64,000 nucleotides of DNA from CALBPI01 sp038531945 (GTDB taxonomy: Bacteria > Pseudomonadota > Gammaproteobacteria > Steroidobacterales > Woeseiaceae). Positions 36,036 to 44,692 of this stretch are shown piece by piece. The notes under the pieces are model-generated. The model had not been told where the DNA came from and did no database searches. It saw nothing but the letters and a program-made list of their open reading frames with translations. The stretch spans positions 930,001 to 994,000 of the forward strand of contig JBCBBH010000001.1 in NCBI GenBank assembly GCA_038531945.1, read 5' to 3'. Within the stretch, counting starts at the first letter, position 1; every line of letters starts with the position of its first letter. The translations under genes were made by a program, and so were the position numbers.

Positions 36036-37572
36036 GTCGGTACGCTCCCGCCAGGTTGTTGAGGTAGTCATTGAGGTAAAAGCCATTGCGGACTGCGACG
36101 AACAGCGCATGCATCCGCGGACCGGCAATACGGGTCAAACTGAATTGCAGCAGTGCGGTTGCGCTAAACAGGATGATCAGCGAGATCGTGATGAGCGTCG
36201 CGGTGGTGGTTGGCGATGTCACCGGCGGCAGGTAGTCGCGGAAAAACGCGAGCGACAAGGTCTGCAGGCCGAAGTACAGCAGTGTGGCGGTTGCTGCGTG
36301 GCGTACGACAGGCAGAACGATTCCCTGTCCGGAGAAGCCGCGTGCAATAAAGCCGAACAAGCCAACAATGTAGATCACGCCGAGGAGTAGAACGCCTTCG
36401 GAAATCTGTATGAGTTGGTCGAGCCCGACGGCGATTGCTGCGTAGATCGCCAGCGCAGCCACGAGTGCGCCGACCAGTCGCCACGCCGTGGGCTGGGCGT
36501 GTTCCAGTTCGGCGAGTCGCAAGTCGCGGACTTGCTCGACCGCGTTGCCGGATGCAAGGAAACTGTGGGCTTTATAAAACGAGTGCGCGACCAGATGCAG
36601 CGCGGCGGCGGAGAACGCGCCAAGGCCGCACTGCAGCATCATGAAGCCCATCTGGGCGACGGTCGAGTATCCGAGCTGTACCTTGACGGTGCTCTGAGTC
36701 AGCATGAATACGGACGCGACGAGCGCGGACAATCCGCCAACAACGACCAGCGTCAGCATCGCGGCCTCGTTGGTCACGACGACGTCGGCGAAACGGATTA
36801 CAAGATAGCCACCGCCATTGACGATGCCGGCATGCAGCAAGGCGGACACTGGCGTCGGTGTCTCCATCACCTCAGTGAGCCAGCCGTGCAGTGGAAATTG
36901 TGCGGACTTCAGCAGCGCCGCGACAACAATCAGTAAGGTGGCGACCGTCATCGATCCGGTGTTTGTTGCGCTGTGAGCCATCTCGTTGATGGCGGCAATT
37001 TCAATGGTCCCGAACTGCTGAATCAACAGGGCAACGCTTGCCAACAGTGCGCTGTCGGCGACGCGTGCGATCCAGAACTTCTTTCGGGCAGCAAGTTGTG
37101 CGATGGGACGGTCCGGATAGAACGTCAACAGCTGGTGCAGTGTCAGACTCGTCAGCACCCAACCGCACAGAAGCTGGATCAGAGTCCCGGAAGAGACCAG
37201 CAGCAGCACAGCCGCGAGCGTGGCGCACAATCGAGAGAAGAAAATCGGTTGGCGAGGGTTTCCGTCGAGGTAGGCCCGGCTGAAGCTGATGACTACCAAG
37301 CCAACGAAACTCACCACGCCGAGTGCGAGCAGGTTGATCGGGTCGATTCGAACGCCGAAACCAAAGGCATCGGCGGGACTCGCAGGCCATTGAGAGGGGC
37401 CTGCAGCCCAGAACCCTATCGCGGCGATTGCGACCGACACCACGGCAATCAACGAAGCGGTTTTTGCGGTCGCCGCCGACCACCGAGCCGGCAGCCATCG
37501 GCAGCCCAGGGCCGCCAAAAGGAATGCGCCTATGGCCACAGCGGGCGTAGCACCAAGCACCGTCAAATCCAC
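36022..37572 (-). CDS. dabB: DabB, membrane subunit of an inorganic carbon transporter (NuoL-like)
   Basis: 516 residues with about 14 hydrophobic segments, related to proton-translocating antiporter subunits (NuoL/MrpA family): PLHGWLTEVMETPTPVSALLHAG and the lysine/histidine-bearing SFYKAHSFLASG are the signatures. The start is GTG at 37572, with GGAG 6 bases before it; an upstream TTG has no such site. Not part of complex I: the neighbours are dabA and regulators, not nuo genes. It provides the ion-coupled membrane path for DabA. Confidence 0.93.
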   Translation of the reverse strand: MDLTVLGATPAVAIGAFLLAALGCRWLPARWSAATAKTASLIAVVSVAIAAIGFWAAGPSQWPASPADAFGFGVRIDPINLLALGVVSFVGLVVISFSRAYLDGNPRQPIFFSRLCATLAAVLLLVSSGTLIQLLCGWVLTSLTLHQLLTFYPDRPIAQLAARKKFWIARVADSALLASVALLIQQFGTIEIAAINEMAHSATNTGSMTVATLLIVVAALLKSAQFPLHGWLTEVMETPTPVSALLHAGIVNGGGYLVIRFADVVVTNEAAMLTLVVVGGLSALVASVFMLTQSTVKVQLGYSTVAQMGFMMLQCGLGAFSAAALHLVAHSFYKAHSFLASGNAVEQVRDLRLAELEHAQPTAWRLVGALVAALAIYAAIAVGLDQLIQISEGVLLLGVIYIVGLFGFIARGFSGQGIVLPVVRHAATATLLYFGLQTLSLAFFRDYLPPVTSPTTTATLITISLIILFSATALLQFSLTRIAGPRMHALFVAVRNGFYLNDYLNNLAGAYRRATH

Positions 37573-37654
37573 ACGAGACTCCAGAGAATTGGAACGATGG
37601 CACAAAGTTTACGGAAGCTGTATGTTAAGAAAAATACAATATTCCGATAACTTC

Positions 37655-37671
37655 GTTCACAAAAAATGAAC
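37655..37671. promoter_or_regulatory. Candidate LysR-type operator in the dab/LysR intergenic region
   Basis: GTTCACAAAAAATGAAC is a dyad (GTTCA-N7-TGAAC) that contains a T-N11-A core, the usual LysR binding pattern. It ends 8 bases before the LysR start. A second, imperfect dyad ATGAACATTCAT overlaps its right arm. Confidence 0.55.
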
Positions 37672-37679
37672 ATTCATTT

Positions 37680-38582
37680 ATGGCAATGAACTTCAAGCAC
37701 CTGAGGTACTTCTGGGCGGTCGCACATACCGGCAACCTCACTCGAGCCGCGGAACAACTGCATGTTTCACAATCGGCATTGTCCGTGCAGATTCGGCAAC
37801 TTGAGGAGTGGTTTGAGCAGGACCTCTTCGAGCGTCAGGGGCGTAGCCTCGCCCTGACGGAAGCGGGTCGTATCGCCCTCGAGTACGCGGACACGCTGTT
37901 TACGGTCGGAGACGAGCTGGTGAACGTGCTGAAGGGCAATGCAGGACGCTCCCGCGAAGTCATTCGGATCGGTGCGATTACTACGCTATCGCGAAATTTT
38001 CAGATCAGTTTTTTGAGTCCGTTGTCGGCTGCAGATGATGTGGTGGTGGTTCTGCGATCAGATAATCAGGAGCAGTTACTGGCTAAACTCCAGTCGCAAG
38101 ATCTCGATATTGTGCTGACCAGTCAGCTACCACCCCGAGATCAGGGTAGGCAGTGGTTGGTCCACACGATCGACAAGCAACCGGTCAGCCTGGTCGGGCA
38201 CCCTACGCGCAATCTGGAAAATGCTCAGATGACGGCGTTGCTACAAGACCAACCCGTCATCGTGCCTACCGCGGAGAATCCTGTGCGCATCGGTTTCGAC
38301 GCGTGGTGCGAGCGTAAGGACATCAAACCGAATATCCGCGCTGAGGTCGACGATATGCCCTTGATGCGTTTGATGGTGCGAGAGGACTTCGGCGTCGCGG
38401 TCGTGCCGCCGATCGTTGTGCGCGATGAACTCAATAGCGGCATGTTGGTCGATTTCGGTGATATTCCGGCGTTGGTCGAGACCTTCCATGCGGTCACGCT
38501 CAAGCGGAAATTCCCGAATCCGTTTCTACCGAAGCTCCTGCGTCGCATCGACGACGGTTTGCTGCCCAAAGCACACGATTAG
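37680..38582 (+). CDS. LysR-family transcriptional regulator, divergent from dabBA
   Basis: 300 residues: LysR winged helix (FKHLRYFWAVAHTGNLTRAAEQLHVSQSALSVQIRQLEEWF in two conserved parts, residues 4-44) and a two-lobed effector domain. The HTH most resembles NhaR-like members (LRYFWAVA). It is divergent from the dabB-dabA-arsR operon with a LysR-type dyad between them, so it most likely activates inorganic carbon uptake when CO2 is limiting; this is inference from position. ATG at 37680 or 37686 are both possible. Its stop overlaps the convergent arsC stop by 4 bases. Confidence 0.9.
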   Translation: MAMNFKHLRYFWAVAHTGNLTRAAEQLHVSQSALSVQIRQLEEWFEQDLFERQGRSLALTEAGRIALEYADTLFTVGDELVNVLKGNAGRSREVIRIGAITTLSRNFQISFLSPLSAADDVVVVLRSDNQEQLLAKLQSQDLDIVLTSQLPPRDQGRQWLVHTIDKQPVSLVGHPTRNLENAQMTALLQDQPVIVPTAENPVRIGFDAWCERKDIKPNIRAEVDDMPLMRLMVREDFGVAVVPPIVVRDELNSGMLVDFGDIPALVETFHAVTLKRKFPNPFLPKLLRRIDDGLLPKAHD

Positions 38583-39004
38583 TCTGGCTGAACGAGCTTT
38601 CCCCGAGCATCGATTAGCAAATCACCGTTCTCCTTGTGAAATGGCGCGGGTGGCGGATGCTCGAGGAGTTCAAGAACCCGTTCGCAGGGCCTGCAGAGCC
38701 GAACGCCTTTGGGCGAGCACACGATAGGTCGATTGACCAGGATCGGGTGCGAAACCATAGCCTCAAGCAACGCATCGTCCGATACGGAAGGATCCGTGAG
38801 TCCGAGCGCTTCCGCGGGCGACCGAACCGTTCGCATCGCCTCGCGAACGGTGAGGTTTGCGGCAGCGAACAACCCGAGGAGTTGTGCGCGCGTCCATCCT
38901 GAGTCGAGGTACTCGATGACGACCACTTCGGTGCCGGAGGCTTCGATCAGTCGGAGCGTGTTGCGCGATGTGCCGCACTCCGGGTTGTGATAAATCACCG
39001 TCAT
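38579..39004 (-). CDS. arsC: Arsenate reductase, glutaredoxin-dependent ArsC
   Basis: 141 residues, the usual size. The catalytic cysteine is C10 in HNPECGTSRNTL and the oxyanion-binding arginines are visible in MRTVRSP and HPILVNRPIVC. It reduces arsenate to arsenite using glutathione and glutaredoxin in the cytoplasm. No arsenite exporter or arsenic-sensing ArsR lies next to it, so it is a stand-alone detoxification gene. It is convergent with the LysR gene. Confidence 0.93.
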   Translation of the reverse strand: MTVIYHNPECGTSRNTLRLIEASGTEVVVIEYLDSGWTRAQLLGLFAAANLTVREAMRTVRSPAEALGLTDPSVSDDALLEAMVSHPILVNRPIVCSPKGVRLCRPCERVLELLEHPPPAPFHKENGDLLIDARGKLVQPD

Positions 39005-39096
39005 TGTGAAAGCCTCGCACTTTCTTCAGTTCGCTGGCAACACGCGACCAGTCCGCTCGGACTGCTATGTCAGTGTCGATGAGCATTATGACAATT

Positions 39097-39136
39097 CGGT
39101 CATCGTTCTGTCGTTAACCAGTAACACGACCGTCAC
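39097..39136 (+). promoter_or_regulatory. Tandem Pho box upstream of phoX
   Basis: Four 7-base repeats at exact 11-base spacing: CGGTCAT (39097), CTGTCGT (39108), CAGTAAC (39119), CCGTCAC (39130), all close to the PhoB consensus CTGTCAT/CTGTCAC. A fifth, weaker one (CATTCAT, 39141) continues the phase. Located about 150 bases before the PhoX start, as expected for PhoB activation. Confidence 0.75.
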
Positions 39137-39286
39137 CTGACATTCATGAGCGTTTTCTAGTTTTTCTGAGCGCCATGCCAGAGCGACGCGGTGATCAGGG
39201 GTATGTCACCAGTCACTGCGAGAACAAGGCATGGGCAACACCCGAAATCAACAAACTCGAGTTACCTAACGGGGGTATGTCTCACC

Positions 39287-41335
39287 ATGTTAGATGTGAA
39301 TAGTCCTATGGTTGATCTTGATGAGTCGTCCGAAGACTTGTCGGTAAACCCAACCCATTCGAGACCTTTCCGCGACGTTGTTGAAGCACATTTGTCGCGC
39401 CGCGGCGTGTTACAGGGCTCGCTCGCTGTTGCGGCGACCAGTTTCTTCGCGCCGTCCATCACCTACGCGGGTGACGGAAGTGTCCAGCCATCCGACAACG
39501 AACTCATGGGTTTCACGCCGCTAGCGACTGAGGATGCGGCCGCTGTGGGCGGGCAAACTGTCGCGATTTCGCCCGACTATGAGTACGACGTCCTGATTCC
39601 GTGGGGCACACCGATTGAGGGTGTTTTCTCCAAAATCAGGCCGTACGAGGGCGATCCGAATACGCGTCCGTCGTCTGCGGAGCAGGAACAGATGATCGGT
39701 ATCGGGCACGATGGCATGTGGTTCTACCCGCGCTACTTGCCTCAGGTCCTCGCGTGGGAGCAGGCCAACCGAAAAATGATTCCCGAGCAGCGTCGCTCTC
39801 GTTTGCTGTCAAGCAAAGACGGCATTCTCTGCGTCAATCACGAATTCGGTCGGAACACGCATGTGCTCGGCAAAGGCTTCCCCGAAACGCTCGAGGACGT
39901 GCGCTTGTCACAGGCGGCACATGGAGTCTCCGTGGTCAGGGTGAAACAACAGGGCCGCACCGGCAAATGGGAGGCATGGAAAAGCCGTAACGCGCGACGC
40001 ATCACGGTGAACACGCCGGTTACGTTCTCGGGCCCAGCGGCTGGCAGTGCGCTGCTGGACAACCCGGCGGGTAACCAGGCCAAAGGCACCGTTAACAATT
40101 GCGGTTCGGGTGCAACGCCTTGGGGCACTTACGTAACCTGCGAAGAAAACTTCAACGGCTATTTTGGCTCCAACACAGAGGGCGTTGGCGGCTTTGACGC
40201 GCTGCAAGATGCCGCGTATGAGCGTTACGGGTTTAGCACTGGTGGGTTCGGTTACGGCTGGCATGTCTTCGACGAGCGTTTCGATCTCACCAACGAGAGG
40301 TACAAAAACGAATCTAACCGGTTTGGTTGGTGCGTTGAGATCGATCCGTTCGATGCGAGCCAAACTCCAGTCAAGCGGACGGCGCTCGGTCGATTCAAGC
40401 ACGAAGCTTGTGCATTCAAGGAACTCGATGACGGCCGCGTAGCGGTCTACATGGGTGATGATCAGCGCTTCGATTACAGCTACAAGTACGAGTCGAATCT
40501 TCCATGGCGCGACTACGTCGATGCTGGTTTAAGCCCGCTGGACGATGGCAAGTTGTACGTGGCGCGGTTCGATGAAGGTGCTGACGCCAGTGACGGCATA
40601 GGCGCCGGCGAGTGGATCGAGCTGACGCCCGAAGATGAGCGTATCGCTGCAGTGGGTCTGACGTCGATGGAGCTGGTGCTGATCTACACCCGCCTTGCGG
40701 CTGATGCCGTCGGTGCGACGCCGATGGATCGTCCGGAGTGGACGACGATCGGCAAGGACGGCGAAGTCTATTGGACTTTGACGAACAACTCGCAGCGCGA
40801 GGAGGCGAGTGAGGCGAACCCGATCATCGGCAACGGCGACGGCTACATCGTGAAAACAGTCGACACGAGCCCAACTTCCTTCGAATGGACGATGTTCCTG
40901 ATCAGTCGTAACACGCGCCGCCCGGACGATGAGCGTGCTGTGACGAATGAAGGTGACACGCCATACGCGGCATATGCGGCACCGGCAGATGGCGGTGCGA
41001 ACGTGTTTACCGATCCCGACGCTGCATGGGCCGATCCATTTGGACGTCTGTTCATCGGCACGGATGGCGGTCAGCCCGATGGTTTGCAGGACCAACTGGT
41101 GGTAATCGATACCAACACGGGTGAATACAAGCGACTGCTAACCGGTGTGGCGTCTGACGAAATTACCGGCATCACAACCACGCCGGACTATCGGACGCTG
41201 TTCACTAATACGCAGCACCCGGGCAACGGATCGCCGACCACAACGAACTTCCCGGCGCCGTTTGATGGCGTCACCATTCCGCGTGACTGCACGCTGGTGG
41301 TTCGTCGCAAAGACGGTGGTATCGTCGGTTCATAA
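39287..41335 (+). CDS. phoX: PhoX-family alkaline phosphatase, Tat-exported
   Basis: 682 residues from ATG 39287, which gives the long hydrophilic n-region typical of PhoX followed by the twin-arginine motif LSRRGVLQGSLAVAA (R38-R39). The body is the DUF839 beta-propeller: GHDGMWFYPRY, LCVNHEFG, NNCGSGATPWGTYVTCEEN in two parts, YGWHVF, FKHEACAF and the late PDYRTLFTNTQHPGN motif. PhoX releases phosphate from monoesters in the periplasm and uses Fe and Ca rather than Zn. The upstream tandem Pho box makes control by PhoBR very likely. A terminator follows. Confidence 0.93.
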   Translation: MLDVNSPMVDLDESSEDLSVNPTHSRPFRDVVEAHLSRRGVLQGSLAVAATSFFAPSITYAGDGSVQPSDNELMGFTPLATEDAAAVGGQTVAISPDYEYDVLIPWGTPIEGVFSKIRPYEGDPNTRPSSAEQEQMIGIGHDGMWFYPRYLPQVLAWEQANRKMIPEQRRSRLLSSKDGILCVNHEFGRNTHVLGKGFPETLEDVRLSQAAHGVSVVRVKQQGRTGKWEAWKSRNARRITVNTPVTFSGPAAGSALLDNPAGNQAKGTVNNCGSGATPWGTYVTCEENFNGYFGSNTEGVGGFDALQDAAYERYGFSTGGFGYGWHVFDERFDLTNERYKNESNRFGWCVEIDPFDASQTPVKRTALGRFKHEACAFKELDDGRVAVYMGDDQRFDYSYKYESNLPWRDYVDAGLSPLDDGKLYVARFDEGADASDGIGAGEWIELTPEDERIAAVGLTSMELVLIYTRLAADAVGATPMDRPEWTTIGKDGEVYWTLTNNSQREEASEANPIIGNGDGYIVKTVDTSPTSFEWTMFLISRNTRRPDDERAVTNEGDTPYAAYAAPADGGANVFTDPDAAWADPFGRLFIGTDGGQPDGLQDQLVVIDTNTGEYKRLLTGVASDEITGITTTPDYRTLFTNTQHPGNGSPTTTNFPAPFDGVTIPRDCTLVVRRKDGGIVGS

Positions 41336-41357
41336 ACCGAACGACACCCCGCTTGAG

Positions 41358-41386
41358 AGAAGGCCTCTTCGGAGGCCTTCTTTTTT
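41358..41386 (+). terminator. Rho-independent terminator of phoX
   Basis: A perfect 10-bp stem AGAAGGCCTC / GAGGCCTTCT closed by a TTCG tetraloop and followed by TTTTT. Confidence 0.95.
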
Positions 41387-41452
41387 GCGCTTCAAGCACG
41401 ACGCATCGCGCTGTGGCATGCTGCCTGCCGTGCGGAAATCCAATCGGGTGTG

Positions 41453-42952
41453 ATGACGAGCGCAGTTTTCTCGGCAGAGCGTGTGAAGCGGATCGGTTTA
41501 TGGTCGGGTTTGATCATGGCCGGCGTTCTGCTGGTCATCGGTGAACCCGAATCGCTGACCGTTTCGGGACGAGCGTTGTCACCGGCGTGGGTCACCTTGT
41601 GCCTGCTGGTCGTGATGGCGACCTGGTGGGTGACCGAAGCGATTCCGATCCCGGTGACCGCCTTGCTTCCGATGATTGTGTTGCCCCTGACGGGTACACG
41701 AACTATGGCAGAAGCCGCCGCACCTTACATGCATCCGGTAGTGGTCTTGTTGATGGGCGGTTTTATATTCGCCAAGGCGCTTGAACGCTGGCGACTGCAT
41801 GAGCGGATTGCGCTCAACATTGTCGCGCGATCCAGTGGCAGTCCCACTCAGCTTGTCGGTGCATTCATGCTCGCAGCAGCGATGCTGTCGATGTGGATTT
41901 CGAATACAGCGACGTGCCTCATGATGGTACCGATCGCGATGTCTGTTGCCGCTGCGATTGGGGATGGTTCTGAACACTCGCGGCGTTTTCAGATCGCGCT
42001 GTTGCTCGGTGTTGCCTACGGGTGCTCCATCGGTGGGCTTGGGACACCGATCGGGACGCCGACGAACCTCATTGTTATTGGCTACCTCGATTCCGAGGCA
42101 GGCGTCGAGATCTCGTTTAGTCAATGGCTTACTTTCGGCATTCCGGTCGTGTTGGTTTTGTTGCCAGCCGCATGGTGGACGCTAACGCGCTGGGCTTTCC
42201 GCTTGGCGAGCAACGACAACACAAGCGCTCGTGATACCGTCACTCGGTCCTTACAAGAGCTGGGGCCAATGCAGTCTGCGGAGCGCCGCGTCGTTACTGT
42301 ATTCATTGCAGTTGCCGCGTTGTGGATTTTTCGGCGTCCGCTGTCGGACATCACGTTGCAACTCAACGGATCTGACGTGATGCCACTGGGTGGGTTGACA
42401 GATCATCTGATCGCGTTGCTTGCTGTCTTGCTGTGTTTTCTGATTCCTGCGGGTGCGCGAAAAGCCCGTACGTTGCTCGACTGGAAGACCGCGGAGCAGA
42501 TTCCGTGGGGCGTTTTGTTGCTGTTTGGTGGCGGGATGTCTTTGGCGAGTGCCATGAATGCTTCGGGTCTTGGAACATTTCTCGGCAACTCGTTAGCAGG
42601 CGTTGATGCATTGCCGACCTGGCTACTGATCGCTTGCATCACGACCGTGATCCTTGTGTTGACCGAAGTCACCAGCAATATCGCTACGGCCTCTGCTTTG
42701 ATGCCGGTCATTGGCTCGCTCGCAATCGCGAGCGGTATTTCGATCGAAATGCTGGCCGCACCCATCGCGTTGGCTGCTAGCTGCGCCTTCATGTTTCCGA
42801 TGGCGACTGGCCCCAATGCGGTTGTCTTTGCCGCTGGTGAGTTCAACATGCTGACGATGGCACGGGCGGGTATCCGTCTGAACGTACTGGCGGTGATCGT
42901 CATTACGTTTGCATCGATGACGCTCGCACCGTGGGTGCTCGGGTCAGCGTAG
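41453..42952 (+). CDS. SLC13/DASS family sodium:anion symporter
   Basis: 499 residues from ATG 41453 (a GTG directly before it is equally possible). About 11-12 membrane segments and two inverted-repeat halves each with the SNT-type signature: MWISNTATCLMMVP and EVTSNIATASALMP; the late ATGPNAVVFAAGEFN is also typical. Family members move dicarboxylates, citrate or sulfate with Na+. The two intact SNT motifs favour a di- or tricarboxylate. It is preceded by the phoX terminator, so it has its own promoter, and its end overlaps the convergent Lrp gene by 9 bases. Confidence 0.92.
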   Translation: MTSAVFSAERVKRIGLWSGLIMAGVLLVIGEPESLTVSGRALSPAWVTLCLLVVMATWWVTEAIPIPVTALLPMIVLPLTGTRTMAEAAAPYMHPVVVLLMGGFIFAKALERWRLHERIALNIVARSSGSPTQLVGAFMLAAAMLSMWISNTATCLMMVPIAMSVAAAIGDGSEHSRRFQIALLLGVAYGCSIGGLGTPIGTPTNLIVIGYLDSEAGVEISFSQWLTFGIPVVLVLLPAAWWTLTRWAFRLASNDNTSARDTVTRSLQELGPMQSAERRVVTVFIAVAALWIFRRPLSDITLQLNGSDVMPLGGLTDHLIALLAVLLCFLIPAGARKARTLLDWKTAEQIPWGVLLLFGGGMSLASAMNASGLGTFLGNSLAGVDALPTWLLIACITTVILVLTEVTSNIATASALMPVIGSLAIASGISIEMLAAPIALAASCAFMFPMATGPNAVVFAAGEFNMLTMARAGIRLNVLAVIVITFASMTLAPWVLGSA

Positions 42953-43399
42953 CGGCAGCGCCGATGTTCGACGCACCGTGCGAATCGCGACGCTGGAGTT
43001 GATTCGTGCCACGCCGGGCAATCGTGTCAGTGCTTCGTTGTGCAAGCGCTCGAAATCGGCCATATCAGCAACGACCAGCCGCAGTAAATAATCGAACTCG
43101 CCCGTCATAAGATAGCACTCCATGACCTCGGGAATGTCATTGATCGCGGTTTCAAACGCAGCGAGTTCGCTTTGATCCTCGCGTCGAAGCGCAATATGCA
43201 CAAATACGGTGCCGGCGCGGCCGAGCCGTTTGTGATCAAGGACAGCGACGTAACCGCAAATCAAACCTTGTTGCTCCAGCGCCCGCACCCGTCGCAGGCA
43301 CGCCGACTCCGAGAGTTGGACGGCGTTGGAAAGATCCACGTTGCTCATGCGTCCGTCGTGTTGCAGTAGTTCGAGGATTCTACGATCGAATTTATCCAT
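42944..43399 (-). CDS. Lrp/AsnC family regulator, divergent from alanine dehydrogenase
   Basis: 151 residues from ATG 43399 (MDKFDRRILELLQHDGRMSN), the canonical Lrp start; a longer upstream frame is not supported. HTH (NVDLSNAVQLSESACLRRVRALEQQG) followed by the RAM effector domain with the conserved EVMECYLMTGEFDYLLRLVV, split here at the ligand loop. It is divergent from ald with 138 bases between, so it probably senses alanine or another amino acid and controls ald, as AldR does in other bacteria. Confidence 0.92.
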   Translation of the reverse strand: MDKFDRRILELLQHDGRMSNVDLSNAVQLSESACLRRVRALEQQGLICGYVAVLDHKRLGRAGTVFVHIALRREDQSELAAFETAINDIPEVMECYLMTGEFDYLLRLVVADMADFERLHNEALTRLPGVARINSSVAIRTVRRTSALPLR

Positions 43400-43537
43400 A
43401 GAAGCATAAAATACGAAACTTGAGCCCATAAGTGCAAGAATCTAGCGTTATTGATCTGTTTTGACACGTAATCACCCGGTTTCTTGCGCGCATTCGGCGG
43501 TATATTCCTGGCATCCACAAGCATGGGGGAGAGCGCA

Positions 43538-44656
43538 GTGATTGTCGGTGTTCCAAAAGAAATCAAAGTCCTCGAGTATCGCGTTGGCATGACGCCCGCT
43601 GGTGCGCGCGAATTGATCGAAGAGGGTCACGAAGTCGTTGTTGAGACCGGCGCCGGGGAAGGGGTGGGATTGATGGATGACGACTATCGAGCAGCAGGCG
43701 CCACGGTGGTCGACACCGCGAAGGCGGTATTCGAGGCGGCAAATCTGATCGTTAAAGTCAAAGAGCCGCAACTGGTCGAGTGCGAGATGCTGCGATCTGG
43801 GCAGGTCCTGTTTACCTATCTGCACTTGGCCGCCGATCCTGCTCAAACGGAAGCGCTGGTTCGATCGGGCGCGACTGCGATCGCGTACGAGACGGTCACC
43901 GCGGCCGATGGCTCTTTGCCTTTGTTGACCCCGATGAGTGAAGTGGCCGGGCGACTTTCGATTCAAGCCGGCGCATTCGCATTGCAAAAGGCTAACGGAG
44001 GACGCGGTGTGCTGCTCGGTGGCGTGCCGGGTGTCGAGCCCGCGCATGTTGTTGTTGTCGGGGGCGGTGTAGCAGGCACGAATGCAGCTGAGATGGCGAT
44101 TGGGCTCGGTGCGCGAGTGACGATTCTCGATCGTTCCGTTCCGCGACTGAGGCATATCGACCAGGTGTACGGCGGTCGGGTACAGACACAGTATTCGACT
44201 CGCGATGCCATCGATGCACTCTTGCCGAGCGCAGATCTTGTCGTCGGGTCTGTGTTGGTCCCGGGTGCCGCGGCGCCCAAACTCGTGAATGTGGACCATA
44301 TCAAGCAGATGCGCCCTGGCGCGGTCTTGGTCGACATTTCAATCGATCAGGGCGGGTGCTTCGAAACCAGTCGCCCTACGACGCATGCTGATCCGACTTT
44401 TGTTCAGGATGATGTCGTGCACTATTGCGTGACCAACATGCCGGGCGCTGTGCCGCGAACCTCAACGTTCGCACTCACCAATGTGACGCTGCCATTTGTG
44501 AAACGCCTGGCGAGCCTGGGCTGGCGCGCCGCGTTGCAGGCCGATACGCATCTGGCCGCCGGCCTGAATGTGCACGACGGTGGTGTGTATTTCGATGCGG
44601 TTGCGAGAGACCTCGGTTACGAGACGAAGGCGCTGGCGCCGTTGCTGGCTGACTAA
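43538..44656 (+). CDS. ald: Alanine dehydrogenase
   Basis: 372 residues from GTG 43538, directly preceded by GGGGGAG and giving the canonical MIVGVPKEIK N-terminus. Catalytic lysine and histidine regions (LIVKVKEPQ, LFTYLHLA), the nucleotide fold VVVVGGGVAGTNAAEMAIGLGA, and the late DISIDQGGCFETSRPTTH are as in the family. Reversible NAD-dependent deamination of L-alanine to pyruvate and ammonium. Divergent Lrp-type regulator next door. Confidence is high. Confidence 0.96.
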   Translation: MIVGVPKEIKVLEYRVGMTPAGARELIEEGHEVVVETGAGEGVGLMDDDYRAAGATVVDTAKAVFEAANLIVKVKEPQLVECEMLRSGQVLFTYLHLAADPAQTEALVRSGATAIAYETVTAADGSLPLLTPMSEVAGRLSIQAGAFALQKANGGRGVLLGGVPGVEPAHVVVVGGGVAGTNAAEMAIGLGARVTILDRSVPRLRHIDQVYGGRVQTQYSTRDAIDALLPSADLVVGSVLVPGAAAPKLVNVDHIKQMRPGAVLVDISIDQGGCFETSRPTTHADPTFVQDDVVHYCVTNMPGAVPRTSTFALTNVTLPFVKRLASLGWRAALQADTHLAAGLNVHDGGVYFDAVARDLGYETKALAPLLAD

Positions 44657-44692
44657 AAGCGCGAAGACCACCGTTGTCTTAGTGGCTCAGGT

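Noticed and set aside
36973..37650. 225-codon open frame antisense to dabB extending into the LysR promoter
   Set aside because: Translation is highly charged and motif-free while the opposite strand is a conserved membrane protein.
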